From NCBI GenBank assembly GCA_023436685.1, contig JAEZIL010000006.1, positions 1 through 22,542 of the forward strand: a DNA stretch of 22,542 nucleotides, written 5' to 3'. The position numbers and the translations under genes were made by a program. Below the pieces are notes generated by a model, which searched no databases, was not told the DNA's origin, and saw nothing but the letters and a program-made list of their open reading frames with translations. Each line of letters opens with the position of its first letter. Position 1 is the stretch's first letter. Shown piece by piece: positions 1 through 7,243 of the stretch. Origin of the DNA: Bacteroidota bacterium. GTDB lineage: Bacteria; Bacteroidota; Bacteroidia; Chitinophagales; Chitinophagaceae.

Positions 1-3000
1 ATATATAACGGCATTGACCTGTACGTATCCTCAGAGAATGGCTTGATGAAATACGATTTCATTGCAAATGCCGGGGCAGATATTGAAAAAATCAAGCTTC
101 GGTATGAGGGGGCAGAGGCACTTTATTTGAAAAATGATAATCTGCAAATAATTACTTCAGTTGGTACAGTACAGGAAATGAAACCATATGCTTACCAATA
201 CAAAGATGGTGTTCGCAAAGAGGTAAGTTGTAAGTATAAAATAATAGGCAATGAAGTATCCTTTTACTTCCCCGATGGATATGATGCAACGCAGAAACTG
301 ATTATAGACCCTACTATTGATTTTGCTACATTCAGTGGCTCTTCTGCTGATAATTGGGGTTTTACTGCTACCTATGACGCTCAAGGTAATTTATATGGCG
401 GCGGTAATACAGCAGGCATAGGGTATCCATTAACAACCGGCACGTCTTATTCAGGTGGTGGCACAGGAGGAGGCAATCAAGGCTTCCCGTCCGATATTAC
501 TATTTCTAAATTTAACACCGTCGGTAATATTGTTTGGTCAGCTTATGTAGGTGGTAGCGATAATGAACAGCCTCATAGTATGGTGGTTGATCCTTCAGGA
601 AATCTTATAGTAGCAGGACGCACCTATTCTTCCAATTTCCCTACAATAAGCGCCTACGACAATACTTTTAATGCTAGTGGAAATGCCGATATGGTTATCT
701 TTAAAATTAACACTACCGGTACACTTACTGCATCTACTTATTTTGGGGGGGAAGGTGACGACGGCACTAATATCTCGTCCGTATGGTCCACCATTACTTC
801 ATTAAAACATAGTTATGGCGATGATGCCCGTAGTGAGGTAATCACCGATAATGCTGGGAATGTATATGTTGCATCGTGCACACAATCTTCAAGCATAGCG
901 GGGGTTGCCGGTGGGTTAAATGGCACGCAAGACGGCCTTGTACTTAAATTCAACAATACCTTAAACACCCTCATCTCTGGCACCTATTTAGGTAGTACCG
1001 GCGCCGATGCAGCATATGTGCTGGCACTAAACAACGCACAAGACCAACTTTATGTAGCGGGTGGTATGACTGATGCGGGTTTACCTGCAGCTATTACAGC
1101 AGGCACAGTTAACGCAACTTATGGTGGTGGCATTGATGGTTTTATAGCACGCTACGATAACAGCGGCACATTAACACTAAATAGAGGTACATATATTGGC
1201 GACGTGGGTTATGATCAATGCTTTGGCATACAAATAGACAATAATGATGATGTATATGTAATGGGGCAAACGCTATCTACACAAGCGCAATTTCCCACTA
1301 CCCCGGGTGTCTATTCAAATACCGGTGCCCCGCAATTTGTAGCCAAGCTCGATCCAAATCTTAATTCGTTTTTATACGTTACCCGCTTTGGTGTACCCAA
1401 TGCTTCACAAGTCAATATTTCACCCGTGGCCTTCCTTGTTGATACCTGCGAAAACATCTATATCTCTGGTTGGGGAGGCGACGTATCGGGAAATGGTAGC
1501 AGTACGGCGGGTATGCCTACTTTCTTACCACCTGCCAATCCTGTTACACCATCTGGTATACTTTCCACTACTACCGATGGTACTGATTTCTATTTCATTG
1601 CACTTTCTAAAAACGCAGTTAGCCTTTTGTTTGCGGCCTATTACGGTGGCGCAGGTTTAGATGAACACGTAGATGGCGGTACCAGCCGTTTCGATAAATA
1701 TGGGGTTATATATCAGGCCCTATGTGGGGGGTGTGGTGGTTCTTCGGCCTTACCTACTACTCCCAACGGGCAAAGCCGTATTAATGGTAGCGGCAAATGC
1801 AACCTTGCTGTTATCAAAATACAGTTCAATCTTGGCCAGGTAAAAGCGGAAGCAAGTGCTGAACCTAGCTCAAACATTTGCCTGGGCGAGCCAATTAATT
1901 TCAGTAATAACTCTTCCAACGCCGTGTCTTACGAATGGGACTTTGGTGATGGTATAGGCACCAGCAATGTACAGGTACCACCACCCTATTTGTATACAAG
2001 CATTGGCACCTACCAGGTACGTATGATAGCAATAAACCCGAATGCATGTACCGAAAGAGATACCGTATATTTAACTATTAAAGTAGACACCGGCAGCATT
2101 TTAGCTGATTTTACAGTGGAAAAAGCCGATAGTTGCACTACACCTGTTGTAGTTATCACCAACCTTTCGCAAATAAGTGATAAACCCGGTGCAGCAGCAC
2201 GCACATCGTACGAATGGAGTTTTGGCGATGGTAATACTTTCAGTGGTGCCGACCCAGGTATCTATCAATATGGCGATACAGGTACCTATACCATTACACT
2301 TATCATGACAGATACAATGGCTTGCAACTCGCCCGATACTATACAAAGGACAGTAAGTTTCAACAACAAATTGATTGATGCAGGCTTCGAGGTCGTAGGC
2401 GCATGCGAGCGCCAGGAGATAATTTTCTCTAACAAAACAGTGTTAGGGGAAACTTACCTATGGGATTTTGGCGATGGCGATACCTCCCACAGCATTTCAC
2501 CGGTACATATTTATGACACTGCAGGCACTTACCAGATCATATTGGTTGCATACAACCCGGCTACCTGCAATGCCATTGACTCAGCTTTTGGAACATTGGT
2601 TGTAATGCCTTCCCCAACAGCCGGGTTTGTGTTTGACCCTGTAATTCCTGAAACTAACAAAGCGGTAAAATTTACTAATCAATCGCGCGACGCTATTTCC
2701 TATTATTGGGACTTTGGTGATAAAGAAGGTAGTACAGAAGTAAACCCAGAACATTTTTTCAAACGTACCGGCAACTATATAGTATGCCTTACAGCAATTA
2801 ATGAGCTAGGTTGTACCGATACCGTATGTAAAAGTGTAGAGGCTGATGTGCTTCCATTAGTGGATGTACCCACAGGCTTTACACCAAACGGAGATGGCAA
2901 GAATGATGTTTTTTATATACGTGGTGCAGCCGTTGAAAGTGCTAACCTAAAAATTTACAACCGCTGGGGTGAAAAAATATTCGAGGTAAATAACGTTCAG

Positions 3001-3141
3001 GCCAACGACCCTAAATATGGATGGGATGGCACTTATAAAGGAAAGCAACAGGAAATGGAAACCTACGCCTTTGTATTAAGCGGCACTTTTATAGATGGCA
3101 CCACCTTCTATAAGAAAGGTAATGTAACCTTGATCAGATAA
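1..3141 (+). CDS. Partial DUF7948 / beta-propeller / PKD surface protein with T9SS type B sorting domain
   Basis: The frame is open from base 1, so the 5' end lies outside the window. A TTG at 43 is only an internal codon. Residues are numbered from the first codon. Residues 1 to about 105 are the end of a DUF7948 domain and align with the second DUF7948 protein at 15493 (KYDF..AGAD, IKL.Y.GA, VQE..PY.Y). Residues 107 to about 605 hold seven SBBP-like repeats of the form TYxGG...D..GN.YVAG, suggesting a seven-bladed propeller. Four PKD domains follow at about 616-697, 701-787, 791-870 and 872-950, each with a YxWDFGDG-like motif. Residues about 954-1046 are a gliding-motility-type C-terminal domain (GFTPNGDGKNDVF, IYNRWGEKIF, YGWDGTYKG), the T9SS type B signal. 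The product is therefore probably exported by T9SS and shown on or released from the cell surface, in adhesion or gliding. Its ligand is unknown. The PorP/SprF gene starts 18 bases downstream. Confidence 0.9.
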   Translation: MYNGIDLYVSSENGLMKYDFIANAGADIEKIKLRYEGAEALYLKNDNLQIITSVGTVQEMKPYAYQYKDGVRKEVSCKYKIIGNEVSFYFPDGYDATQKLIIDPTIDFATFSGSSADNWGFTATYDAQGNLYGGGNTAGIGYPLTTGTSYSGGGTGGGNQGFPSDITISKFNTVGNIVWSAYVGGSDNEQPHSMVVDPSGNLIVAGRTYSSNFPTISAYDNTFNASGNADMVIFKINTTGTLTASTYFGGEGDDGTNISSVWSTITSLKHSYGDDARSEVITDNAGNVYVASCTQSSSIAGVAGGLNGTQDGLVLKFNNTLNTLISGTYLGSTGADAAYVLALNNAQDQLYVAGGMTDAGLPAAITAGTVNATYGGGIDGFIARYDNSGTLTLNRGTYIGDVGYDQCFGIQIDNNDDVYVMGQTLSTQAQFPTTPGVYSNTGAPQFVAKLDPNLNSFLYVTRFGVPNASQVNISPVAFLVDTCENIYISGWGGDVSGNGSSTAGMPTFLPPANPVTPSGILSTTTDGTDFYFIALSKNAVSLLFAAYYGGAGLDEHVDGGTSRFDKYGVIYQALCGGCGGSSALPTTPNGQSRINGSGKCNLAVIKIQFNLGQVKAEASAEPSSNICLGEPINFSNNSSNAVSYEWDFGDGIGTSNVQVPPPYLYTSIGTYQVRMIAINPNACTERDTVYLTIKVDTGSILADFTVEKADSCTTPVVVITNLSQISDKPGAAARTSYEWSFGDGNTFSGADPGIYQYGDTGTYTITLIMTDTMACNSPDTIQRTVSFNNKLIDAGFEVVGACERQEIIFSNKTVLGETYLWDFGDGDTSHSISPVHIYDTAGTYQIILVAYNPATCNAIDSAFGTLVVMPSPTAGFVFDPVIPETNKAVKFTNQSRDAISYYWDFGDKEGSTEVNPEHFFKRTGNYIVCLTAINELGCTDTVCKSVEADVLPLVDVPTGFTPNGDGKNDVFYIRGAAVESANLKIYNRWGEKIFEVNNVQANDPKYGWDGTYKGKQQEMETYAFVLSGTFIDGTTFYKKGNVTLIR

Positions 3142-3159
3142 CGCTTTAAAGATCATGCA

Positions 3160-4206
3160 ATGAAAAAAATCTTCTCTTTCATAGTTCTTCCGGCATTACT
3201 CACCCTATGCTTGCAACAAAGGGGCCTGGCGCAGGGCATGCATTTTTCTCAATACTATAATGCACCGCTACTGCTTAACCCTGCCAATGCAGCACTTATG
3301 AGCGATAACGATTATAGGGTGGGTGTGAATTATCGTAAGCAATGGGCCAGTATCCCAGTTCCATACACTACCATTTCTGCTTTTGGCGATTTCCAGCTGA
3401 TGCGTAATTCTAACTACAGCAACTGGATGGGAGTTGGCTTTGCCTTTTTCAACGACAAAGCCGGCAACGGCGATCTGTCGCTAACACGCTTTGAGGCTAA
3501 CCTTGCTTATCATGTTATGATGGGTGATTATAGTATGCTATCAGCAGGGTTGGTAGGTGGTTATGGCCAGCGCAGCATTAATTACAATAAGCTTTCTTTC
3601 AATCAGCAATGGGACGGTTTTAAGTTTGATATTGACCTGGCCAACGGCGAGCAGGATGGTATTGTAAATACTAACTACATGGATATAGGTGCAGGCATAA
3701 ACCTGGCCTTATTCCCCAACGAAGCCACTTATATCAAATTCGGTTTAGGCTTAGCTCATGTTAATCAGCCCAAAGAAACATTTTACGACGGTACTACTGC
3801 CAACAAAGTAGGGATGCGCCCTACGGGTAATATTGATGCACTTTTGCGTATGAGCGACCGCTTTACTCTTAATCCGTCTGTTTATTACACAACACAAAAG
3901 TCTGCATCTGAGCTGATATTTGGGGGACAAGGGCTTGTGAACATTAGCGATAAAAGCTATGGCAGCGATGAACGGAAAACAACCCAAATAATACTTGGAG
4001 CGTATTATAGGTGGAATGAAGCAGTAATAGGCACCTTTGGTATGAACTTTAGTGGTGTGAAATTTATGGTAAGCTACGATTATACAATATCTACCCTTGC
4101 GGTTGATAATGGTGGGAAAGGTGGACTAGAGCTGTCGTTTGTGTATCAAGGTATTTATGGCGATATGGGTGGCTCGCGCCGTACTATCAACTGTCCACGC
4201 TTTTAA
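3160..4206 (+). CDS. PorP/SprF family type IX secretion outer-membrane protein
   Basis: This 348-residue protein has a signal peptide (MKKIFSFIVLPALL...GLAQ, cleavage near residue 25). The mature start has the family hallmark HFSQYYNAPLLLNPA, followed by a YR.QW segment and alternating aromatic strands typical of an outer-membrane beta-barrel. Members of the PorP/SprF family (TIGR03519) work with the T9SS. In Flavobacterium johnsoniae, SprF is needed to place the type B cargo SprB on the cell surface, and the two genes are adjacent. Here the gene follows a type B cargo gene after 18 bases, with no terminator between them, so it is probably that protein's dedicated surface-anchoring or secretion partner. 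The cognate pairing is inferred from position. No hairpin is visible before the next gene. Confidence 0.9.
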   Translation: MKKIFSFIVLPALLTLCLQQRGLAQGMHFSQYYNAPLLLNPANAALMSDNDYRVGVNYRKQWASIPVPYTTISAFGDFQLMRNSNYSNWMGVGFAFFNDKAGNGDLSLTRFEANLAYHVMMGDYSMLSAGLVGGYGQRSINYNKLSFNQQWDGFKFDIDLANGEQDGIVNTNYMDIGAGINLALFPNEATYIKFGLGLAHVNQPKETFYDGTTANKVGMRPTGNIDALLRMSDRFTLNPSVYYTTQKSASELIFGGQGLVNISDKSYGSDERKTTQIILGAYYRWNEAVIGTFGMNFSGVKFMVSYDYTISTLAVDNGGKGGLELSFVYQGIYGDMGGSRRTINCPRF

Positions 4207-4240
4207 CAAAACATTCTTATTATTTAAAATATCTGCTTAT

Positions 4241-4248
4241 TACTTTTG
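4241..4248 (+). promoter_or_regulatory. Bacteroidota-type -7 element before the response regulator
   Basis: TACTTTTG matches the Bacteroidota -7 consensus TAnnTTTG. It lies 21 bases before the ATG at 4270, giving a leader of roughly 15 bases. No clear -33 TTG is seen. It suggests the regulator is transcribed separately from the PorP/SprF gene. Confidence 0.6.
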
Positions 4249-4269
4249 AAACCACATACACATTAGAAA

Positions 4270-4971
4270 ATGGAAAAAGAAAAATATAAAATTTTACTTG
4301 TAGAAGATGATACCAATTTCGGACAGGTATTAAAAAACTATCTGGAATTGAACGACTTTGTGGTAGAGCTTGCCCGCGATGGTATACTGGGTTTGGCTGC
4401 ATTCCGCAGAGAAAAATTTGATATCTGCCTGCTAGATGTAATGATGCCTAATATGGATGGCTTTACACTTGCTGAAGAGATTCGAAACGTAGATCCTGAA
4501 ATTCCTTTATTCTTCCTTTCAGCCAAAAGTATGAAGGAAGATATATTGAACGGCTATAAACTAGGTGCCGATGACTATATCACCAAACCTTTCGATAGCG
4601 AGGTTTTATTGCATAAAATAAAGGCAATTCTAAAACGCAACCAGGAGCTGCAGGAGAAACAGCATTCGCAAATCGAGTTTAATATTGGATCCTACCATTT
4701 TAACAGCAAATTGCGTACCCTTGAGCATGATGGCCAGTCGCAAACTCTTTCTCCTAAAGAAAATGAACTGTTGTTAATGCTCAGCGAATATAAAAATGAC
4801 CTTCTGCCGCGTGAAGCTGCACTGAAGCGTATCTGGGGTAGCGATACTTACTTTAACGGCCGCAGTATGGATGTTTACATAGCTAAGCTTCGTAAATATC
4901 TAAAAGAAGATAGCAGTGTGGAAATCGTAAATATTCACGGTAACGGCTTTAGGTTGGTGGTACCGGAATAG
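4270..4971 (+). CDS. OmpR/PhoB-family response regulator transcription factor (orphan here)
   Basis: The 233-residue protein has two domains. The receiver (residues about 6-122) has the acidic pair D13/D14, phospho-acceptor D56 in LLDVMMP, the Ser/Thr switch S84, the aromatic switch Y103 and conserved K106 in TKPF. The C-terminal winged-helix DNA-binding domain (about 133-232) shows the OmpR pattern LSPKENELL...RIWG...R.MDVYIAKLRKYL...I.I.NIHGNGFRL. All key residues are present, so it should be phosphorylated by a histidine kinase and bind DNA as a dimer. No kinase gene is adjacent within the window, so its partner and signal cannot be named. It resembles the RprY-type regulators common in Bacteroidota. 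A strong terminator follows. Confidence 0.92.
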   Translation: MEKEKYKILLVEDDTNFGQVLKNYLELNDFVVELARDGILGLAAFRREKFDICLLDVMMPNMDGFTLAEEIRNVDPEIPLFFLSAKSMKEDILNGYKLGADDYITKPFDSEVLLHKIKAILKRNQELQEKQHSQIEFNIGSYHFNSKLRTLEHDGQSQTLSPKENELLLMLSEYKNDLLPREAALKRIWGSDTYFNGRSMDVYIAKLRKYLKEDSSVEIVNIHGNGFRLVVPE

Positions 4972-4991
4972 TAGGAGTAAACATATTTATC

Positions 4992-5027
4992 AAAATACCG
5001 GGTAGATACCCGGTATTTTATTTTATA
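4992..5027 (+). terminator. Rho-independent terminator after the response regulator
   Basis: A perfect inverted repeat, 4992-5004 with 5007-5019 (core taccgggta/tacccggta), forms a GC-centred hairpin with a very small loop, flanked by A-rich and T-rich runs (ATTTTATTTTAT). The flanking AAAA and TTTT also pair. It closes the regulator's transcript 20 bases after its stop. Confidence 0.88.
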
Positions 5028-5063
5028 GATATTAAAGCATTTCACACATTGCAGCAAGATTGC

Positions 5064-5071
5064 TACTTTTG
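5064..5071 (+). promoter_or_regulatory. Bacteroidota-type -7 element immediately before pssA
   Basis: TACTTTTG fits TAnnTTTG, only 7 bases before the pssA ATG at 5079. A start site 4-8 bases beyond the box would fall on or next to the start codon, implying a very short or absent 5' leader. The -33 region is not recognisable. Confidence 0.5.
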
Positions 5072-5078
5072 ATGCCTC

Positions 5079-5843
5079 ATGAAGCATTTGCCCAATATTT
5101 TAACGCTGGCCAATCTATTCTGTGGCTGCATAGCCATTGCTTTTGTGCTCAATTCACAACCTTTCTTTGCAAATTTTAATGGTGAGCAATATTGGGTAAC
5201 CGGCACCGAACAAGCGTATTATGGCGGTATTTTCATTTTCATAGCTGCAGTATGCGATATGTTGGATGGCTTTGCGGCACGTGCTTTAAATGTTCATTCC
5301 CCCATAGGTAAGGATCTCGATTCCCTGGCTGATGTAGTATCATTTGGCGTAGCACCTTCCATGATTTTGTTCAAAATGCTTTGGGCATCGCATATGAACA
5401 ACCCCAATGCGCTGGACGTGAGTATGCTGGCTATGTCGCCTGCGTTTTTGGTAGCCTGCTTTGCAGCCCTGCGATTGGCTAAATTCAATGTCACCTCTGC
5501 AGAGCAAAAAGCCTGGTTTCAAGGTATGCCTACACCTGCAGTAGGCCTGTTGGTGGCGTCTTTTCCCCTTATCAACTGGTACAACCCTATGAGGATAGGT
5601 AGTAAAATGCAGCAAACATGGATCATCTATATCATTATTGCAGTGTTATGCTGGCTGATGGTCTCCAATATCCGTTTTTTCAAATTTTTACCGTCAGGGT
5701 TCAAACTAGCCAATGTTTGGCCTCAGCTTATTATCATTCTGGTGGCTGGTATAGCCGCAATATTCATTAATGTTGCAGCCATACCTCTGGCCTTCTTACT
5801 ATATATACTCTTATCATTCGTTTACAAACCACAAGTAGCATAA
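5079..5843 (+). CDS. pssA: CDP-diacylglycerol--serine O-phosphatidyltransferase
   Basis: This 254-residue integral membrane enzyme makes phosphatidylserine from CDP-diacylglycerol and L-serine, the first committed step to phosphatidylethanolamine. The CDP-alcohol phosphotransferase signature D-G-x2-A-R-x8-G-x3-D-x3-D is complete in DGFAAR...G...DSLAD, about residues 71-96, supplying the metal-binding aspartates. The N-terminus (KHLPNILTLANLFCGC) is typical of bacterial type II PssA, which supports the ATG at 5079. About six to eight hydrophobic helices are visible, and the C-terminus is a run of membrane segments ending at YKPQVA. It is the first gene of a tight trio: purS begins 11 bases after its stop. 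No phosphatidylserine decarboxylase gene is adjacent. Confidence 0.93.
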   Translation: MKHLPNILTLANLFCGCIAIAFVLNSQPFFANFNGEQYWVTGTEQAYYGGIFIFIAAVCDMLDGFAARALNVHSPIGKDLDSLADVVSFGVAPSMILFKMLWASHMNNPNALDVSMLAMSPAFLVACFAALRLAKFNVTSAEQKAWFQGMPTPAVGLLVASFPLINWYNPMRIGSKMQQTWIIYIIIAVLCWLMVSNIRFFKFLPSGFKLANVWPQLIIILVAGIAAIFINVAAIPLAFLLYILLSFVYKPQVA

Positions 5844-5854
5844 TATTCAGTAGT

Positions 5855-6109
5855 ATGAAAAAATATATAGCACATATTAACATAATGCCCCTTAAGGAAT
5901 TATTGGATCCTCAAGGTAAGGCAGTAAATAGCAGCCTGCACAACCTGGGCCTTACACAGGTGCAAAACGTACGCATAGGCAAGCATATCCATTTATACAT
6001 AGATGCAGCCACAAAAGAAGAAGCTGAACAGCTTACCAACGAGGCATGCAAAAAATTACTGGCCAACCAGGTAATGGAAGCTTTCGACTTTAACGTAGCA
6101 GAATTATAA
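5855..6109 (+). CDS. purS: Phosphoribosylformylglycinamidine synthase subunit PurS
   Basis: The 84-residue protein matches the small PurS subunit of the split FGAM synthase (PurL-PurQ-PurS) in de novo purine synthesis. Features are a KKYIAHINIMPLKELLDPQGKAV start, an L..LGL..V..VRIGKHI segment and an EA.....CKKLLANQVME.F.F end. The length is normal for PurS. PurS bridges the glutaminase and the synthase and helps ammonia transfer. Neither purL nor purQ is in the window. Its stop overlaps the rsmI start by one base (TAATG), so the two are probably translationally coupled in a pssA-purS-rsmI transcript. The call relies on pattern and length alone, as the family is short. Confidence 0.88.
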   Translation: MKKYIAHINIMPLKELLDPQGKAVNSSLHNLGLTQVQNVRIGKHIHLYIDAATKEEAEQLTNEACKKLLANQVMEAFDFNVAEL

Positions 6110-6777
6110 TGAAATTATACCTCGTGCCCTCTCCCATAGGTAACCTGGGCGACATTACTTACCGGGCCATTGAGGTATTAAAAAATGCCGATACTATTTT
6201 GTGTGAAGACACACGTACCAGTTCGGTGTTACTAAGGCATTATAATATACAAAAACCACTGGTGCCTCACCACCAGCATAACGAGCATAAAACCCTCAAC
6301 CATATCATTGAGCAGATGCATGAAGGTAAAACTTTTGCTCTGCTTACTGATGCTGGTACGCCCGGTATCTCCGACCCCGGTTTTTTGTTAGTAAGAGAAT
6401 GTTTGCGCAACGGTATTGCTGTAGAATGCTTGCCGGGCGCCACAGCTTTTGTTCCGGCGCTGATACAATCCGGTATACCATGCAACAGTTTTATATTTGA
6501 AGGTTTTCTACCATTGAAAAAGGGCAGGCAAACAGCTATGCGCCGGTTGGCCGAAGAAGAAAGGGCTATAATTTTATATGAATCTCCACACCGCTTGGTA
6601 AAAACCCTGCAGGAATTAGCAGAAGTATTTGGTAAAGAACGTTATGCAGCCGTTTGCCGCGAGCTTACTAAAATGTTTGAGGAAACCCGCCGCGGTACAT
6701 TGGAAGAGCTTGCCCTGCACTATGAAAAAACACCACCCAAGGGCGAAATAGTACTGGTAATACAGGGAAAAGATTAA
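6109..6777 (+). CDS. rsmI: 16S rRNA (cytidine(1402)-2'-O)-methyltransferase
   Basis: This 222-residue tetrapyrrole-methylase-fold enzyme methylates the 2'-OH of C1402 in the ribosomal P site using S-adenosylmethionine. The RsmI hallmarks are present: LYLVPSPIGNLGDIT at the N-terminus, CEDTRTSSVLL, the SAM-binding loop LLTDAGTPGISDPG, LPGATAFVPAL, a YESPHR motif and CRELTK.FEE..RG. The C-terminal extension found in the longer E. coli enzyme is missing; the protein stops soon after the catalytic fold (PPKGEIVLVIQG). That is common in this phylum. The start is fixed by the one-base overlap with purS. A terminator follows 18 bases after the stop. Confidence 0.93.
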   Translation: MKLYLVPSPIGNLGDITYRAIEVLKNADTILCEDTRTSSVLLRHYNIQKPLVPHHQHNEHKTLNHIIEQMHEGKTFALLTDAGTPGISDPGFLLVRECLRNGIAVECLPGATAFVPALIQSGIPCNSFIFEGFLPLKKGRQTAMRRLAEEERAIILYESPHRLVKTLQELAEVFGKERYAAVCRELTKMFEETRRGTLEELALHYEKTPPKGEIVLVIQGKD

Positions 6778-6795
6778 TACAGAACAACATATAAA

Positions 6796-6826
6796 ATAAA
6801 AGCCGCTCTTAAAGAGCGGCTTTTAT
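6796..6826. terminator. Bidirectional terminator between rsmI and the small lipoprotein gene
   Basis: Arms 6796-6808 and 6814-6826 form a perfect 13-bp stem (core agccgctc/gagcggct) around a 5-base loop. A/T runs on both sides give a U-tract in either direction. It sits between convergent genes, 18 bases after rsmI and 17 bases after the lipoprotein stop, so it can serve both. Confidence 0.88.
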
Positions 6827-6843
6827 CATTGTCTAGCTAAAGC

Positions 6844-7065
6844 TTAGTGAGCTTCAGTAGTTGTAGTTGTAGTAGTTGCTTTTACTGCAGTATCAGCAGG
6901 AGCAGCAGTCATTGTATCAACTGGAGCTGGTGCTGGAGCTGGTTCTGGAGTTACAACTGTAGTTGTATCTGTAGTTGTTTCAGTTTCAGTAGTTTCGCTG
7001 TTACCGCAAGAAGCTACGAACAGACCCATAGTCAGGGCGAAGATGCTTAATTTAACGAATTTCAT
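6844..7065 (-). CDS. Small Thr/Pro/Ala-rich lipoprotein of unknown function
   Basis: The product is 73 residues. Residues 1-19 are a lipoprotein signal peptide with lipobox FVAS-C and lipidation at C20. The mature 54 residues are low-complexity: about 20 threonines, a PEPAPAPAP stretch and scattered Glu/Asp, with no aromatic residue, Leu, Ile or Arg. It should be an extended, disordered, acidic tether on the membrane rather than a folded domain. The fit of lipobox, length, terminator and divergent promoter region supports a real gene. No function can be named; similar short lipoproteins are frequent in Bacteroidota. It shares an intergenic region and a 13-bp inverted element with the sigma factor gene at 7244. 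Confidence 0.75.
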   Translation of the reverse strand: MKFVKLSIFALTMGLFVASCGNSETTETETTTDTTTVVTPEPAPAPAPVDTMTAAPADTAVKATTTTTTTEAH

Positions 7066-7108
7066 GACTTGTCTTTTAAAGATTGTTTCACATTTATACC
7101 TGATTCAG

Positions 7109-7121
7109 AAAAAGGTAACCC
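7109..7121 (-). promoter_or_regulatory. Copy 1 of a 13-bp divergent element, minus orientation
   Basis: Read on the minus strand this is gggttaccttttt, identical to 7211-7223 on the plus strand. It contains TACCTTTT, one base from the TAnnTTTG -7 consensus. It ends 43 bases before the lipoprotein start codon. It could be a promoter core or a regulator binding site. Confidence 0.5.
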
Positions 7122-7210
7122 AACTTATTTATAATTTTTTTTAAATAATATGGCAATGCCTCGCAAATGAATCTATTAAACTAATTTTAACCATTCTTTT
7201 ATCACAATAA

Positions 7211-7223
7211 GGGTTACCTTTTT
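7211..7223 (+). promoter_or_regulatory. Copy 2 of the 13-bp divergent element, plus orientation
   Basis: gggttaccttttt, the exact inverted partner of 7109-7121. TACCTTTT (7215-7222) is placed like a -7 box and ends 21 bases before the sigma factor GTG. No -33 element is clear. Confidence 0.5.
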
Positions 7224-7243
7224 ATACTTAAGAGCATTAATAC

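Noticed and set aside
43..45. TTG at 43 as the true start of the first gene
   Set aside because: The frame continues open to base 1, and the upstream codons (YNGIDLYVSSENG) match the DUF7948 sequence YPGIDWVLYSKDG of the paralogue, so the gene begins outside the window.
745..751. A run of seven G in the first surface-protein gene, and a six-G run at 1726-1731, as possible phase-variable tracts
   Set aside because: Both encode conserved Gly-Gly codons in propeller repeats, and the tracts are short for slipped-strand switching. The frame is intact.
107..3140. The propeller and PKD repeats as a DNA repeat array or CRISPR-like element
   Set aside because: The repetition is at protein level only; the DNA copies are diverged and have no constant repeat or spacer length.
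6847..7050. A plus-strand open frame antisense to the small lipoprotein, rich in Ser and Cys
   Set aside because: Its composition is the mirror of the Thr-rich codons on the other strand. The minus frame has a proper lipobox, start and terminator.
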